DNA of 64,000 nucleotides from Ceraceosorus guamensis. Lineage: Eukaryota > Basidiomycota > Exobasidiomycetes > Ceraceosorales > Ceraceosoraceae. Below, one piece after another: positions 47,345 to 58,964 of the stretch (position 1 is the first letter of the stretch; each line of letters opens with the position of its first letter). The notes under the pieces were generated by a model. That model made no database searches. It saw only the letters and a program-made list of their open reading frames with translations, and was not told the origin of the DNA. The position numbers and the translations under genes were made by a program. The stretch lies in assembly GCF_003144195.1 (NCBI RefSeq), contig NW_020290001.1:234967-298966 (forward strand), in the 5' to 3' direction.

Positions 47345-48175
47345 GATGGCGTGCAGGGCAACATGCGGTGTGTCACGAGGCAAGTGGTGGGAATTGGCTC
47401 TGGAGTTTTGGATGGCACGGCCGGCGCGAAGCTCACGCTTTGGGTTCGATCGTAGTGCTCACGCAGATCGCCGAGGATGTTGGGCTGGTCGATGATAGAT
47501 GATCGTGACCTCGCCGATTGAGAGTAATACGGAAGCGGCTGGGGGCCGTGTGGAGGCAGCAGAGGAATTTATTCTTGATTCCACGTTACGCGGCGGGTAC
47601 TGGCGGGCCGGTGCAGTCACGAGATGTGAGTCCTTACTCCGCACACTTGTCCATAATGTTGCAAATCAAGAATAATCAAGATTGTGATTGTAAGGACGTG
47701 TTGCATATGATGGTGACACTACTCCAACTATACGTACACTGGTGACTCTTGACTCGTGACTATACTACTCAAATTATGTGATCACGCCATGTGCATGGGA
47801 ACGGACGTCCGCGGTGAAGCTCCACGAAGGTATCTTCTGACAGCCGCGCAACATCATGCGCCCCGCCCGGACGGCGCGTCGCGTCGAACGCGCGCGAGAA
47901 GGAATTCGAGTGACGTGTTGGTGACGAGCGCGCGCGCGACATCGTCGACGTGTTAATTGCATCCGCTTCCTTCGACCTGCGGCAGATTGTGCATTCCCTC
48001 TTTTATTCACGATCAGAGCTCGGTAGGCCTTCTCCTCAAGTAACGTTCTTCGCACCCTCGAAGCATCACCGTAGGTCTCTTCGTGCGCATTCCCTCGCTA
48101 CATCTATGCCACCCTCACCGATTCGCTTTACCCCTTCTCGAGCATAGGCGTCCCCCCTTCGAGCCCGATAACGTC
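47345..48175. promoter_or_regulatory. Divergent intergenic region, cnxE/DNMT5
   Basis: 831 bp between divergent start codons with no other supported gene. It contains TCGTGAC motifs (near 47741-47760) and a GC-rich stretch of alternating CG near 47928-47942. Confidence 0.5.
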
Positions 48176-51100
48176 ATGGCCCGCTCCCCGCCATCGAGCC
48201 AGGGCACGCGCTCCGGGCGCACCCGCGTGCGCGTCTATCAGAGCGAAGATTCATCGGACGAGGAGTTGCTGCGTGGGCCAAAGAAGGCATTGAGCAGCAA
48301 GCGCAAGCGTGTCGCTTCGGATTCGGAATCCGACTTTGTCTTGGAGGAGGAGGAGGACCAGAGCGATGAAGAGGATGAGGACGAGGACGTGGCCGAAGCT
48401 GAGGAAGAAGAGTCCACCGATGAGCGGGAATCCACCGGTACTCCTGCGCTGACCGAGTCGGCGGGGGCGAGCGCCGAGCCCAGTGAAGTGACAACGCCCA
48501 TGAGTCAGCATGGCAATCGTTTCGAGGTGAGCGCGTGCACCCTTGAAAGCGTTGCGATGCATAGGGCCTCAACCAAGAGCTGTTTGCAACACCCCATCAG
48601 GTGCTCGATGACGACTGCTTCAAGAACGGAACGGATCCAGTGGTCGTCGCTCCCATAAAAGTGGATGCTGGTCTGCCAAAGAGCAGCCTCGCGATAGCGA
48701 CGGTCACTCAAGGGCAAAGCACCAAGAAGTTCAAGCAGACTCGGCTCAGCTTCGGGAAACCGGCTGCGCAGTCGCCTGCGAAGTCCCAGTCGAGCCGGTA
48801 CGTGTGGAAGCTGAGATAGGTCGGAAACTCTGCTTACTCACTCACCTCTACCACGTCTTTGATTGCTAGCGTCCGACGCGCAACGCCGGACTTCATCGCT
48901 TCTGATGATGACAGCGACTTTGGCGGCCCATCGAAAAAGCGCAGGAAGAGTGCGAGCTCAACCAAATCGAAGCCATCCACTTCATCCAGCGCCCACTGGG
49001 TGCCAGAATTCCGCAAGGATCGAAAGGTCAAGTACCGGGACTTTGTGCCGGATATGCCGAAAGCCACACTGATGGCTGCGGCCGCCAAAGACGACGCTCT
49101 GGAGGGTCGACTGCCTCCCATGCATGACCTTGACGATATCTTTGCCGACATCGTCAAGAGATGCGACACCACTGCCATCGTCGAGCTGGCCAAGACACTG
49201 CAAGTGAGCTTGCAGTACTTGCAAGCGCGTTGCAAGAGCGAGAAACGCTACTGACGTACAATCTCTCTCCGACCTTACTAGGGCCGTCCTCTTCGCGTCG
49301 CTACCATGTGCAGCGGTACCGAGTCGCCGCTTCTGGCTCTAAATCTCATGTCGCGGGCGTCCAAGGCGCAACACGGCATAGATATCGAGGTACACCACGT
49401 ATTCTCGTGCGAGATCGAACCTTACAAGCAAGCATACATTGAGCGAAACTTTGCGCCCCCGCTCTTGTTCCGAGATGTCTGCGAGCTGGGCGACGATCAA
49501 GCACACACTGCATATGGCGCGCTCGTTGACGTACCTGGCGATGTGGACCTACTCGTTGCTGGAACTAGGTGAGTGTGGAGTGCGGACGGCAGACGTGAGT
49601 TCAGGAAGGAGGCTGACCAGGGGCCTACCTTTTCAGCTGCGTGGACTACTCAGGGCTGAATAACAAGAGAAAGGGAATGGAGGAGGGAGGCGAGAGTGGA
49701 CGAACATTCTATGGCATGTTGAACTGGGTCGAGCGTCACAAACCTGCCATTGTCATTTTGGAAAACGTGAAGAGTGCCCCTTGGGCTGGGGTGGCGCAGG
49801 CTTTTGTTGACATTGACTATGATGTGAGCATCGCATTGCTCGAATGCTTTGGTAATCTTTCAGATCACTAATTCAAGCCCTTCCTCAGGCCGCCTTCTGC
49901 AACACCTTCGATACAAAGCATTACTACATCCCGCACACTCGCCAACGAGGCTATCTCATCGCCACACATAACAACAAGGACGATTACCCTGCAAATTGGG
50001 AAGCCCTCACCAAATCCATGAGCAGACCTGCTTCTTCCACCCTGGAGTCTTTTCTGCTACCCACCGACGATCCGCGCATTCAGCACGTCAGACTCCAATT
50101 TGCTCTAGGAGAGGGCTATGGAAAGGTATGTGATGTGGATGCTCTCATCGAGTGTAGGCCAGGCTGACGTCAGCCGCACCATTGTGTCCAGGGTCGGTCG
50201 ACGATCGATTGGTCGCGTTGTCAGGGCCGACACGAGCGTGCTCGAGACGAGGAGGCTCTTGGTAAATCACGCCCATTCACGGCGTGGGAAGAAGGCGGTG
50301 GCTGCAAGCTCTCGCACGATGCGTGGAATGAGTGGGCACTACCAATGCCTGAACGTGTATTGGATCTTCTCGACATCACGACCTTGCGCTGCGCTAAAGA
50401 AGGCTTTGACCCGAACTTCAAAAGTCGAGTTTGGGAGCTGAGTCAGAATGTGGATCGCAACATTGCTAGCTCGAAGCCCGGGACCGTAGGCTGCCTAACG
50501 CCTTCGGGCATGCCGTACCTCACTTCTCGAGGTGGGCCGCTGGTTGGTATCGAAGCACTTGCTCTTCAAGGACTTCCGATCGACGAGCTGCTTCTATCCA
50601 GAGAAACCAATGACCAGCTGCAGAATTTGGCGGGAAACGCCATGAGCTCTACCGTCGTCGGCACGTGCGTCATGGCTGCACTGCTGATTGCGCAGCCAGA
50701 TCTCGCAGCCCGTCGCCAAGGCAAAGATGTGTCGATGGAGATTGAGAAGTCACAAGAGGTGCAGGAGAAGCCAGACTCTGTCCTTGGGCAACTTGTCCGC
50801 AAGCCATATGACCTCGACGACCACGCTCAGCATCTCGACCTTGGTCACTTGCTGAAGCATGCTGTCGAAAGCGCGCAGCGATGCAGCTGCGAAGGTAGAA
50901 CAGGAGTGTCAGATAAGAAGATTTTCAAGTGCTCGGCCTGCGAGCACACAGCCTGCGCCACCTGCAAAGGTCGCCCGGAGCACCTCTTCGAGCTTGACGA
51001 ACGCAGTCGTCAGCGCCCAGAAGCATTCGAAGCGCAGCTGAAGAAGTATCTACCCATGCGCTTGAGACTCCAGCTTGGCGATGCCGCCATCTCGTCCAGG

Positions 51101-54100
51101 GGCTTGCGAAGTGAGTATGGACTCCTGCGTCAGCGTGTGCTGTAAATTGACATCATTTCGCCCGGCTCGTAGCTGTCGACACTTTTGCCCAGTGGCGCAA
51201 TCACGTCAGCAAAGTGTGCCAAGACGTCGTGCTGCACTTCAGTGGCCTGCTTCGGCAACGAAAGTGGACGGCAGTCTTTCTCGGCAACCAGACGCGTTTA
51301 GAACTCATTTTGGATCCGCAAACGCCCCACTGGGATCTTTACGTGGAACCCAATGCTGAGGAAGCTTCACGCGGTGCCTTGCGCGCCCTGTTGCTCCGGC
51401 CAGTCGCACGCATGGAGCTCCAACGAGGTGCTCGCGATTTGTTGACTGGCTGCTGGCAGCTCAATCTACCCGTGGCTGAGTCAATGAGGGCGACCATCAC
51501 TGGCTCGGGCGCGTTGGTGCCTTCTTGGGAAGCCAATTTAGGACTTGGTGGTGGCTATGCTGGCACGGAGCGGTGGAGTGCGATGCACGTTCACGTTGAC
51601 GGTCCTCTGGGCGAAGACCTTGACGGAGAATACGAGCTACTTGGACAATGCGGCACCGCGAACGGTGCGCTTCACGTCAAGCGAAATCGCGACTCTCGCG
51701 CAGCGAGGACGTATCTATTTCTCGATCCGCATCGTCTAGAAGGGAAAGAAGCGGACTCCTTCGTCTTCGCCCCAAACTTTGATCCTCTTCCCTTTCCGCT
51801 CGAGCGAGCCGTCATCGGACGCCTGCAGCCAGGCTGGAGACTTCCTGGACCTATCGAGACCACGTCGTCGACGGTCGACCTGCTTTCGGAGTCGAGGTGG
51901 CTGGATCACGACTCAATGTCCTTGACTACCGTAGAGCCATCACATGCCTCCTCGATGGAAGTTCCTCGGATAGCCCACATGCCAGGGCAATTTAGGACCT
52001 GTCTCGAGTCGGTTGCAGTGCTAGCTTGCCGAGCAACGATTCCTGCTCAACGAGGCAGCCAAGATGTGTGGCCTGCTCAGGATGCACAGTGGCAAATTGT
52101 TGACTTGGAGCACAAGACACTCGTAACGTTCGACAAGCTCGCCTGGCTCGTAGACAGGGTGCCTGGCATAGACGCTTTCTCTACATGGATGCCAGGTCCT
52201 CAAGTCGACGTCGAATGTGCTTCGTGCGCGGTCTGTGCTCCCGCTCGACCAGCTGTACACTGGCTACAAATTCCTGGTAGACAGCCTGTTCCAGTGGAGA
52301 ATGAGCAGCAAGCGGCTCCCTACGAGCAGGCTTTGAAGAATCGACCCTCACCATTCGTGATGCACCTTCGAGTCGACGGCGACGTGGCGACCGCTCGCAT
52401 CGGCGTCAACGCTTTGACGCTGATGCACCGCGCGCTGTCCCGCCTCCCGCCTAGGCAAGACACGGCACCTGCCACGCTTTCCTGGAAACTCAGCGCAATC
52501 GACAAAGCACTGGACGAGTTCAACATACCTTCGTACAAGCTGAGGAGCAATCGAGCAGACAGCGAGGCACCAACGCCAGCTCTCTTCCGCCTTGAATTAC
52601 GAAAAGAGCAGCGACGCTCGCTGAGCTGGATGCTCGACCAAGAAGCAGACGCGGTAGCCCCGTTCGTAGAGGAGGAGGTCTCTGAAGGCCTCCTCACACC
52701 TATGGGTTGGAGGGCGGAAGGCAAAGCCACACGACCAGTTACGGTGCGCGGCGGTGTGGTAGCTGACGCTGTGGGCTACGGCAAGACGGCCATCACCCTG
52801 GGCCTCGTCGCCGCTCGACGCCAAGCCGCGCGTGAGCGCAAGCCGAGCAAAGACAAGCGCTACATTCAGACAAAGGCTACGCTTGTTATTGTGCCTCCGC
52901 ATCTGTGCAAGCAGTGGGCCAATGAGGTCACAAAGGTGAGAGCGGGGCCATGCTGGTCGAGGTCAAAGTCTCGTCCGCTGACAGCTGCCTCCTCTCCTTA
53001 CGAAGTTCACCGGTGACAAGCTCAAAGTGCGCGTAATCCATTCAAAGGCTGAGCTCAACGCCACCACGATTGAGGATATCAAGGAAGCGGACCTGATCAT
53101 CATGTCAGTCACAATCTACAAAAGCGATGCCTACTTCGAATCCTTGTCTCGTCTTGCTGCTGCGAACCCCCTGCCTGCCAAAGCCGGGCGCTTCTTCGAA
53201 GCAGCGCTGACTCAGTCGCTTGCGGCGCTGCGCAATCGTATGCAAGAGCTGCAGACCGAAGGGGTCGCGAAAGTATTGGACTCTGTCAAGCGCCGAGTGA
53301 GTGACTGCTTCGAAGCAGCGGTGATGCCCACGCCTTACTGATCAAGCCGCGCGCGCACTCTCAATCTGTGGAATAGGTCGACTTTGACGAAACACATCTC
53401 GCATCAGCCAAGCGTAGCAAGCGTCTGATAGGTCAAGCGTACGCGGACGCCCATGCAGAGGAAGGAGACAGGGCCACGACTACAGGCGGCAAGAGCAAGC
53501 CAAAGCAGAAGGCCAAATCAAAGCGTCATGCGTCCGATAGCGAAGAAGACGATTTCCTCGATGATAGCCCTCCGCGTCGAAAAGCTGCGAAGCCCAAGAC
53601 CAGCAGCATCCCAGCCGATCCCTGGGGCTTGGGATCCGCCGTGAGTGCTGCTTGACTGCGATCTCATACAGCATGTCGCTGAACGCATCATTCCCACGGC
53701 CGCATCTAGTCTGCTCGCAAATCGTTCGGCTCGCTCCGGGCGATGCCTCTGGAGTGCTTCATGTGGGAAAGAGTGGTCGTCGACGAGTTTCATTACATCG
53801 CTGCGAATGCCGACAGAGCATTCTCAGCGATTCGAAACCTGGCTTCGCACTCCACCTGGATCCTCTCGGGCACTCCACCGACGGCCGACTTTGCGGATGT
53901 CAAGTCGATTGCCGCCTTCCTCAATATCCACTTGGGCGTCGACGATGATGCGGACTCCTCGAAACAGTCCGTCAGGAGCCGTCGGGAGAAAGAACGAACT
54001 CTGGTGGAGAGATTTAGAAATTTCGTCGAGATCCGCTCACCCGCCTGGCACCATCGAAGACAAGCTTTGGCTCAAGGTTTCCTTGACCAATTTGTGCGGC

Positions 54101-55805
54101 AGAACATAGCAGAGATTGACGAAATGTGAGTGGTCTGGACATGCATGTCGGCCACTTTCTGCGTAACACCCTGTCTCACGACTTGCTTTTGTGCGACGGC
54201 GACGACGCAGCCCATTCACTGAGCACATGCAGGCTGTCCAAATGCCAGCTGCTGAACGAGCATGCTACTTGGAGCTGGCTCACACCATCGAGTCGCTTGA
54301 CCTGCGCCTTGCGCGCCGCGTGTTCAAAGCGTCAGCTTCTGCGACCGCGGCCAAGAAGAAGGGCACAGACGGCGGTAATGATCGTGACGAGCGGCTGCGT
54401 AAGACGGTTGGTCAGAGCTCAAGCCCGGAAGAGGCGCTTTCACGTCAGGCTGCGCACTTCATGCTCGACGACATCGAAACGACGGACGCAGTGAGTACCT
54501 GCGTTTAGAAGAATCTGCGATGTGCGCTCCAGACTGACCTTGCACGCATCATTTGAAGATTGAAGCCTGCGACTTTATTGTGCGCGAGCGTCGGCGTCAG
54601 CGCGACGAGTGTCTCAAGCAGCTGCGACGGGAGATTCGCGAGGTTGCAATTCCGCAGCATTTTGTCTGCCTCTTGCAGTACGCTTTCCGCGACGACACCA
54701 ACCGTCCTCTGGTGACATTCGCACGCAATGTAGAGAATAGTGCATGGGGAGATGCACACTGCAAACCACAGCTCACCAAAATGTTAGCTGAAGTGGGCTG
54801 CACGGTCGAGGAACTCGATGAAAGAGCTGGACGTCGACGTTTCCCGAAGCTCAAGAAGAAGGCGGAGACGAGCATCTCTGACAATTGGGTTAGTCTGACG
54901 TGTGGACTTGGCGCGAAACCGGCACACTTGCTGAGATTGACGACGCTGTGCACGGACGTTTCCCCTCTCAGGAGCAGGAATTCGCGTTGCGCAATACCGT
55001 CCACCTACTGCAAAGGTTGCGCAACGAGTACTGGGCCCGCGAACAGTCGCTTCGGTATTTCACCCAAGTGCGAGATATTCAGCGCGCGCGGGTGAAGAGT
55101 GCTGCTTCGCTCAACATCGTGTGCCCCTCGCCGCAATGCAGCAAACGCGGAAGGCAGCTCGAATTGTCCGACATCTCCCTTGCATCTACTTGCGGACACA
55201 CGGGTTGCCACGACTGCGTGCTGCGTGAAGCCTACATAGGCAAGTGTTGCACACAGGACTGCAATGCTCTAGCCAAACCCACTTCGATCGTCAAGGCGTC
55301 AACCCTGGGCGTGGAAGAAAAAGGAACGCGCTACGGTATCAAACTGCAACGCATCGCAGATTTATTGCGAAGTCTTTCGACAAACGATCGGGTTCTCCTC
55401 TTCGTCCAGTACGACGGCTTGCTTGCCAAGGTTGCAGAAATTCTCCGCGAATCAAATATTTCATTTGTTAGGCTTCAAGGCACCGCCCTTCGTCGATCTG
55501 ACCAGCTGGACAGCTTCCAAAATGGTGACGAGCGTTGCCTACTACTCAATATTGCCGACGAAAGCGCTGCTGGTTCAAATCTGACGGTCGCCAATCACGT
55601 CATCTTCTTGTCGCCGCTCATCATGGAGGAGGCGCAACAGTATCACCAAACGATGGAGCAAGCGCGCGGACGGGCGATCAGATTCGGCCAAACGAAGCAG
55701 GTCCACATTTGGAGATTCGCATGTCGGGACACGATTGACGCCCAGACTATCTTGGCGCGTGAGGGAGCAAGTTTGGAAAACAAAGAGAGCTCCCGTGCCC
55801 AGTAG
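48176..55805 (+). CDS. DNMT5: DNMT5-type cytosine-5 DNA methyltransferase fused to SNF2 ATPase with RING
   Basis: Predicted ATP-dependent DNA methyltransferase, 2241 aa from 14 exons: 48176-48526, 48601-48797, 48870-49203, 49282-49568, 49637-49823, 49889-50125, 50192-51110, 51173-52935, 53006-53296, 53377-53640, 53710-54125, 54211-54490, 54559-54888, 54936-55805. Residues 1-294 are acidic and Lys-rich, with no chromodomain that I can see. The methyltransferase domain (about 295-690) has CSGTE motif I, catalytic Cys391 in GTSCVDYSGLNN (Ser replaces the usual Pro), ILENV motif VI, PHTRQRG motif VIII and GNAM motif X. A Cys cluster lies near 760-790. The SNF2 lobe has GYGKT (Lys1375), VPPHLCKQW and DEFH (1635-1638). 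A C3HC4-like RING sits at 2015-2061, then helicase C with QARGRAIRFGQ near 2194. In Cryptococcus, DNMT5 maintains CG methylation. A related Rad8-like DNMT class is the alternative. Confidence 0.92.
49282..50665 (+). other. C5-methyltransferase domain within the DNMT5 gene
   Basis: Exons 4-7 encode motifs I, IV, VI, VIII and X in canonical order. The target-recognition region between VIII and X is about 200 residues long. Confidence 0.9.
55120..55261 (+). other. RING finger coding segment of the DNMT5 gene
   Basis: Cysteines and histidine in the order C-x4-C ... C-G-H-x2-C-x2-C ... C-C-x3-C lie between the two ATPase lobes, as in Rad5/SHPRH-type SNF2 proteins. A ubiquitin-ligase function is plausible but unproven. 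Confidence 0.75.
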
Positions 55806-56813
55806 ACCGCCACCGGCACGGCGATCGCTCCGTCAAGTGATTGGAGAGACTTTGGCGGACAATTGTGTTTAATTTTGTCAAAGCCGTGGCTCGCATGGGA
55901 GGCGCTCACCACGCTTGCAACGTCTATTCACTTCGAATCAATGAATGACATGCGATGATCTCAGTCACGACTACGCATTACGGATTGGCATGCTTGCTCT
56001 AGGCTTTCTGAACGTCGTCGAGCGGACTATACGCGCAGGGAAGGTGCCTACTTCTTCGGTAGAGCAGAGGTTAATCCACCCGACAAACATCTGGTGTGTA
56101 GCACGGCTTGGCAGAGCGATAACTGCAAATTCGAAAGAAAGGTGCTTCGCTCGCATATCCGCTGTCCGGCTGGCCGGGCTCTCGCGGGCGAAAAGAGGGG
56201 AGAGGTCTACATACATTCGGCTAGCCACACTCCATCGCAGGACCATTCTCGACGCCGGAACGTGAGGGTGCACTAATCACACAGGAATTGGGTGACTTCC
56301 CCCGCGCAAATTTGGTCTACTTCGTATGAGCTTGCAGTTGCTGTCGCCATGCCTATCGATCACCAGTCAGCCAGCGTGCGGCTCAGCAGTACATGCTCTT
56401 CCGGACACCTCTTCGTCGATGCCCAGCCGTTCACCACACCTCTGTGACGATGCGGAGGACCAAGCGTCAGACGCAGCTTAGCGCTGCAGGGCAGATATAC
56501 CACGGCCGCGCCTCTGCGCACAGCGGTGCTGCATTGAGGTGCACGGATCGTCGAGGTGCGGCGGCGTTATCGCCTGCATGTTGCGGCCCGAGCTCTATTA
56601 TTGATGACGAAATTACCCAGCTGTTCGTAGCAGAGCGTTTCGTGCTTATATGAGGCTCGAGTCCCTGGCTTTCTTGCCCTCCAGCTGCAGTGCGCGCATG
56701 AGCGAAGACCATGTAGAGTGGCAGAGGAGGTATAAGAAGGGCTTGGGGCAAGTCACAAATTGGTTGCTCCCTCGCGCTTTCTTCCACATCTCGCTCAACC
56801 ACTCCATTCCACC

Positions 56814-56909
56814 ATGTCTGCAGCTCCACATGGCACGACACACTTCGACATTCATCCAACATCTGGTCTTAGTGACAGGGCTTTTGCACGTTGCTGTCAG
56901 GCTGAATAG
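56814..56909 (+). pseudogene. Possible truncated gene start (31 codons)
   Basis: A TATAAGA (56731), a pyrimidine-rich leader and a good start context (TTCCACCATG) precede a 31-codon frame starting MSAAPHGTTHFDIHPTSG and ending at TAG (56907). This looks like a real promoter and first exon, but no continuation can be found through a splice site into a longer frame, and repeats begin 60 bp later. It may be the 5' remnant of a gene cut by a rearrangement, or chance. Confidence 0.25.
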
Positions 56910-56972
56910 TAGGTCTTGTGCGCATTTCCGCCAGCTCTGCCCTAGATGAGTACAGTGCGCACCGAGTTTGAA

Positions 56973-57228
56973 GCCAACAGCTTGCTACTTCTTGCACTTG
57001 GTGCTCCTCACAGGTGGCCGGTTGTCTAGGGCACATGCCCGGGGTTTTGCTGGGCCCTGCAAGATGCCGTTCACCAGTGTTCAGTGATCAGGTGCGAGGC
57101 CAACAGCTTACTTTGTGCGTGCATAAGCCGCATTCTCCCACTTGGTACTGCTCACAGGTGGCCGGTTGTCGGAGGCACACGCCTCGTGTTGCGCAGCCCT
57201 GCAAGACGCCGTTCACCGGTGTTCAGTG
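56973..57228. repeat. Two-copy tandem repeat, about 115-130 bp
   Basis: Copies 56973-57086 and 57099-57228 share GCCAACAGCTT, CTCACAGGTGGCCGGTTGTC, CCCTGCAAGA(T/C)GCCGTTCACC and GTGTTCAGTG in order, with indels between. Confidence 0.85.
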
Positions 57229-58848
57229 CTGGACGTCTTGCTGCGTGTCTTGTGAAGCCCTGAAAATATGGGCCTTTTCACGTGGCCTGAGGTCGGTGGT
57301 AGCTTGCAGAGGGATCTTCTGGACAGCGTCTGAGCCAACTGTCCACCAGATCTAGCGGCCCAGCTTCAACAGCATACGTGTTCTCTCCCCATGCGTCAGG
57401 GCTGCCTAGCAATAGGCTCCTCGAAGTTGGAGATGACACCTCGTACGATAAAGGGGGTTACTGCCAGTGTTGATCGCGGTGTCCAAAACCAACGTGTAAT
57501 TCCGCGCGCACTGGTGGCTCCCTGACGTAAACCACTAAGTCCTGAAACACGAGGAGTGCTTTGGCGCTGGTGGAGAGGATGTTCGTAGCGGTGAAGCTGG
57601 GTCAACGGTGGCTTTCTCTTTGTAGAATACCCAGCCACCTCGTATATCGCAATGCATGCAGTAAGCTTTGCGCTGCGATCTGGTGGATGAGTGGCTAGGT
57701 CGCGCCTGGCTGTCTCGCAAGGTGCACACTCCACTGAGACGAGAAGTGTGCAGGTCATGACCATTTTCATTGTAGACATTGCTTGCGGGGCAAGCCGCAC
57801 GGGGTATCCACACAGACAAGCGGGATCCATACTTTCTCAAGACATTCCTGGCGCAGCATCGTAGACCAAGCCAGACGGGGGTGTTCACCGGCCCAATTCC
57901 GGTACAGCCTCACGCACCAAGTCAAATAGTACTTTCTACCAAATTGACTCTCGCTTGGCCCCGCAGCGCCAAGCCTCTAAGAAGTCCACTTCCATCGAAT
58001 CGGCCTCTCGATTCCACTCTCGAATCAAACCATCGCTAGCTTGTTCAAGTCGCTTGCCTGTGCGTTTAACATTTCTGCAACGGCAAGGCTATCTTCTATA
58101 CAGGTGTGTCCGGCACACCCCTCACCGACGCAGATGCGCGCTGGTCTTCATGCATAAGCTGCGCATTATCTTTGTTGTGGTAAAAGGTACAAACAAACGT
58201 GGTCGCGTCCGATCACATGTGTAAGTACAGAACAACGGAACATACATGGAGGCGTTCGAAACGTTGCGTCCGCGTCTTGCCGGTCTGCTACTTCGGATTG
58301 CTTGTTCCGGCAGCCAAAGAGGGCAGGGAATGAAACCCCGCGCGTGGCGACAGAGAGCCGCACCCTATGTGTAAGTCTACGTGACCATACACTATGTCCA
58401 CTCACGGGAGGGGTGCGTACCATAACGCCCCTGCTCTATTTATGGTGCGGGCCAAACCAAAGGCTACCTGTGAAAGAGGCGTCCGAAACGAGTCGAGTGG
58501 GGGGAGAGGCAAAAGAGGAAGATGAGGTAGGTGTAGATTGCGGACGGTGGAGCGAGAAGGAAAAGAAGCGAGTCTCTCGTCATCCATACGTCTCCGCGAG
58601 GCTTGAAGCCACTGCGCCTGACGCAGACCCGAGGGCGCGGAGTTCTGTCGGAGAGCAATACATGAGTGTGCGTGAGGGAACACCGATGTGGCCGTGCTAA
58701 CCGCGAGTGACTAGCAAGAAGAGACAGGGAGCGTGTGGGCGACAAAGATTAATGGCGAGCTGAAGGAGCTGGAGGAAACGCGCGATGTATCGAGCTGGCC
58801 TGAGGAGACCGATCATGGAGCAAGTCCTGAAGCGAGAGGGCAATCGTC

Positions 58849-58964
58849 GATGGAGATGATTACCGACAAACACAGCTCACTCCCGTCGTCAAGCCGAGCT
58901 CGATGTTTTTTGATGGAGATGATCACTGACAAGCACAGCTCACTCCCGTCGTCAAGCCGAGCTC
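58849..58964. repeat. 53-bp tandem duplication
   Basis: 58849-58901 and 58912-58964 are nearly identical (GATGGAGATGAT...AGCCGAGCTC), 63 bp apart. The second copy covers the last codons of the LINE ORF2, so the duplication lies at the 3' side of the element. Confidence 0.9.

Larger units (their letters stand above)
55806..58951. other. Repeat-rich, gene-poor region between DNMT5 and the LINE
   Basis: No complete gene. It holds a short promoter-like start (56731-56909), a two-copy tandem repeat (56973-57228) and a 53-bp tandem duplication at the right edge. The 55.8-56.7 and 57.3-58.8 kb parts show only short frames without motifs. Confidence 0.45.
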
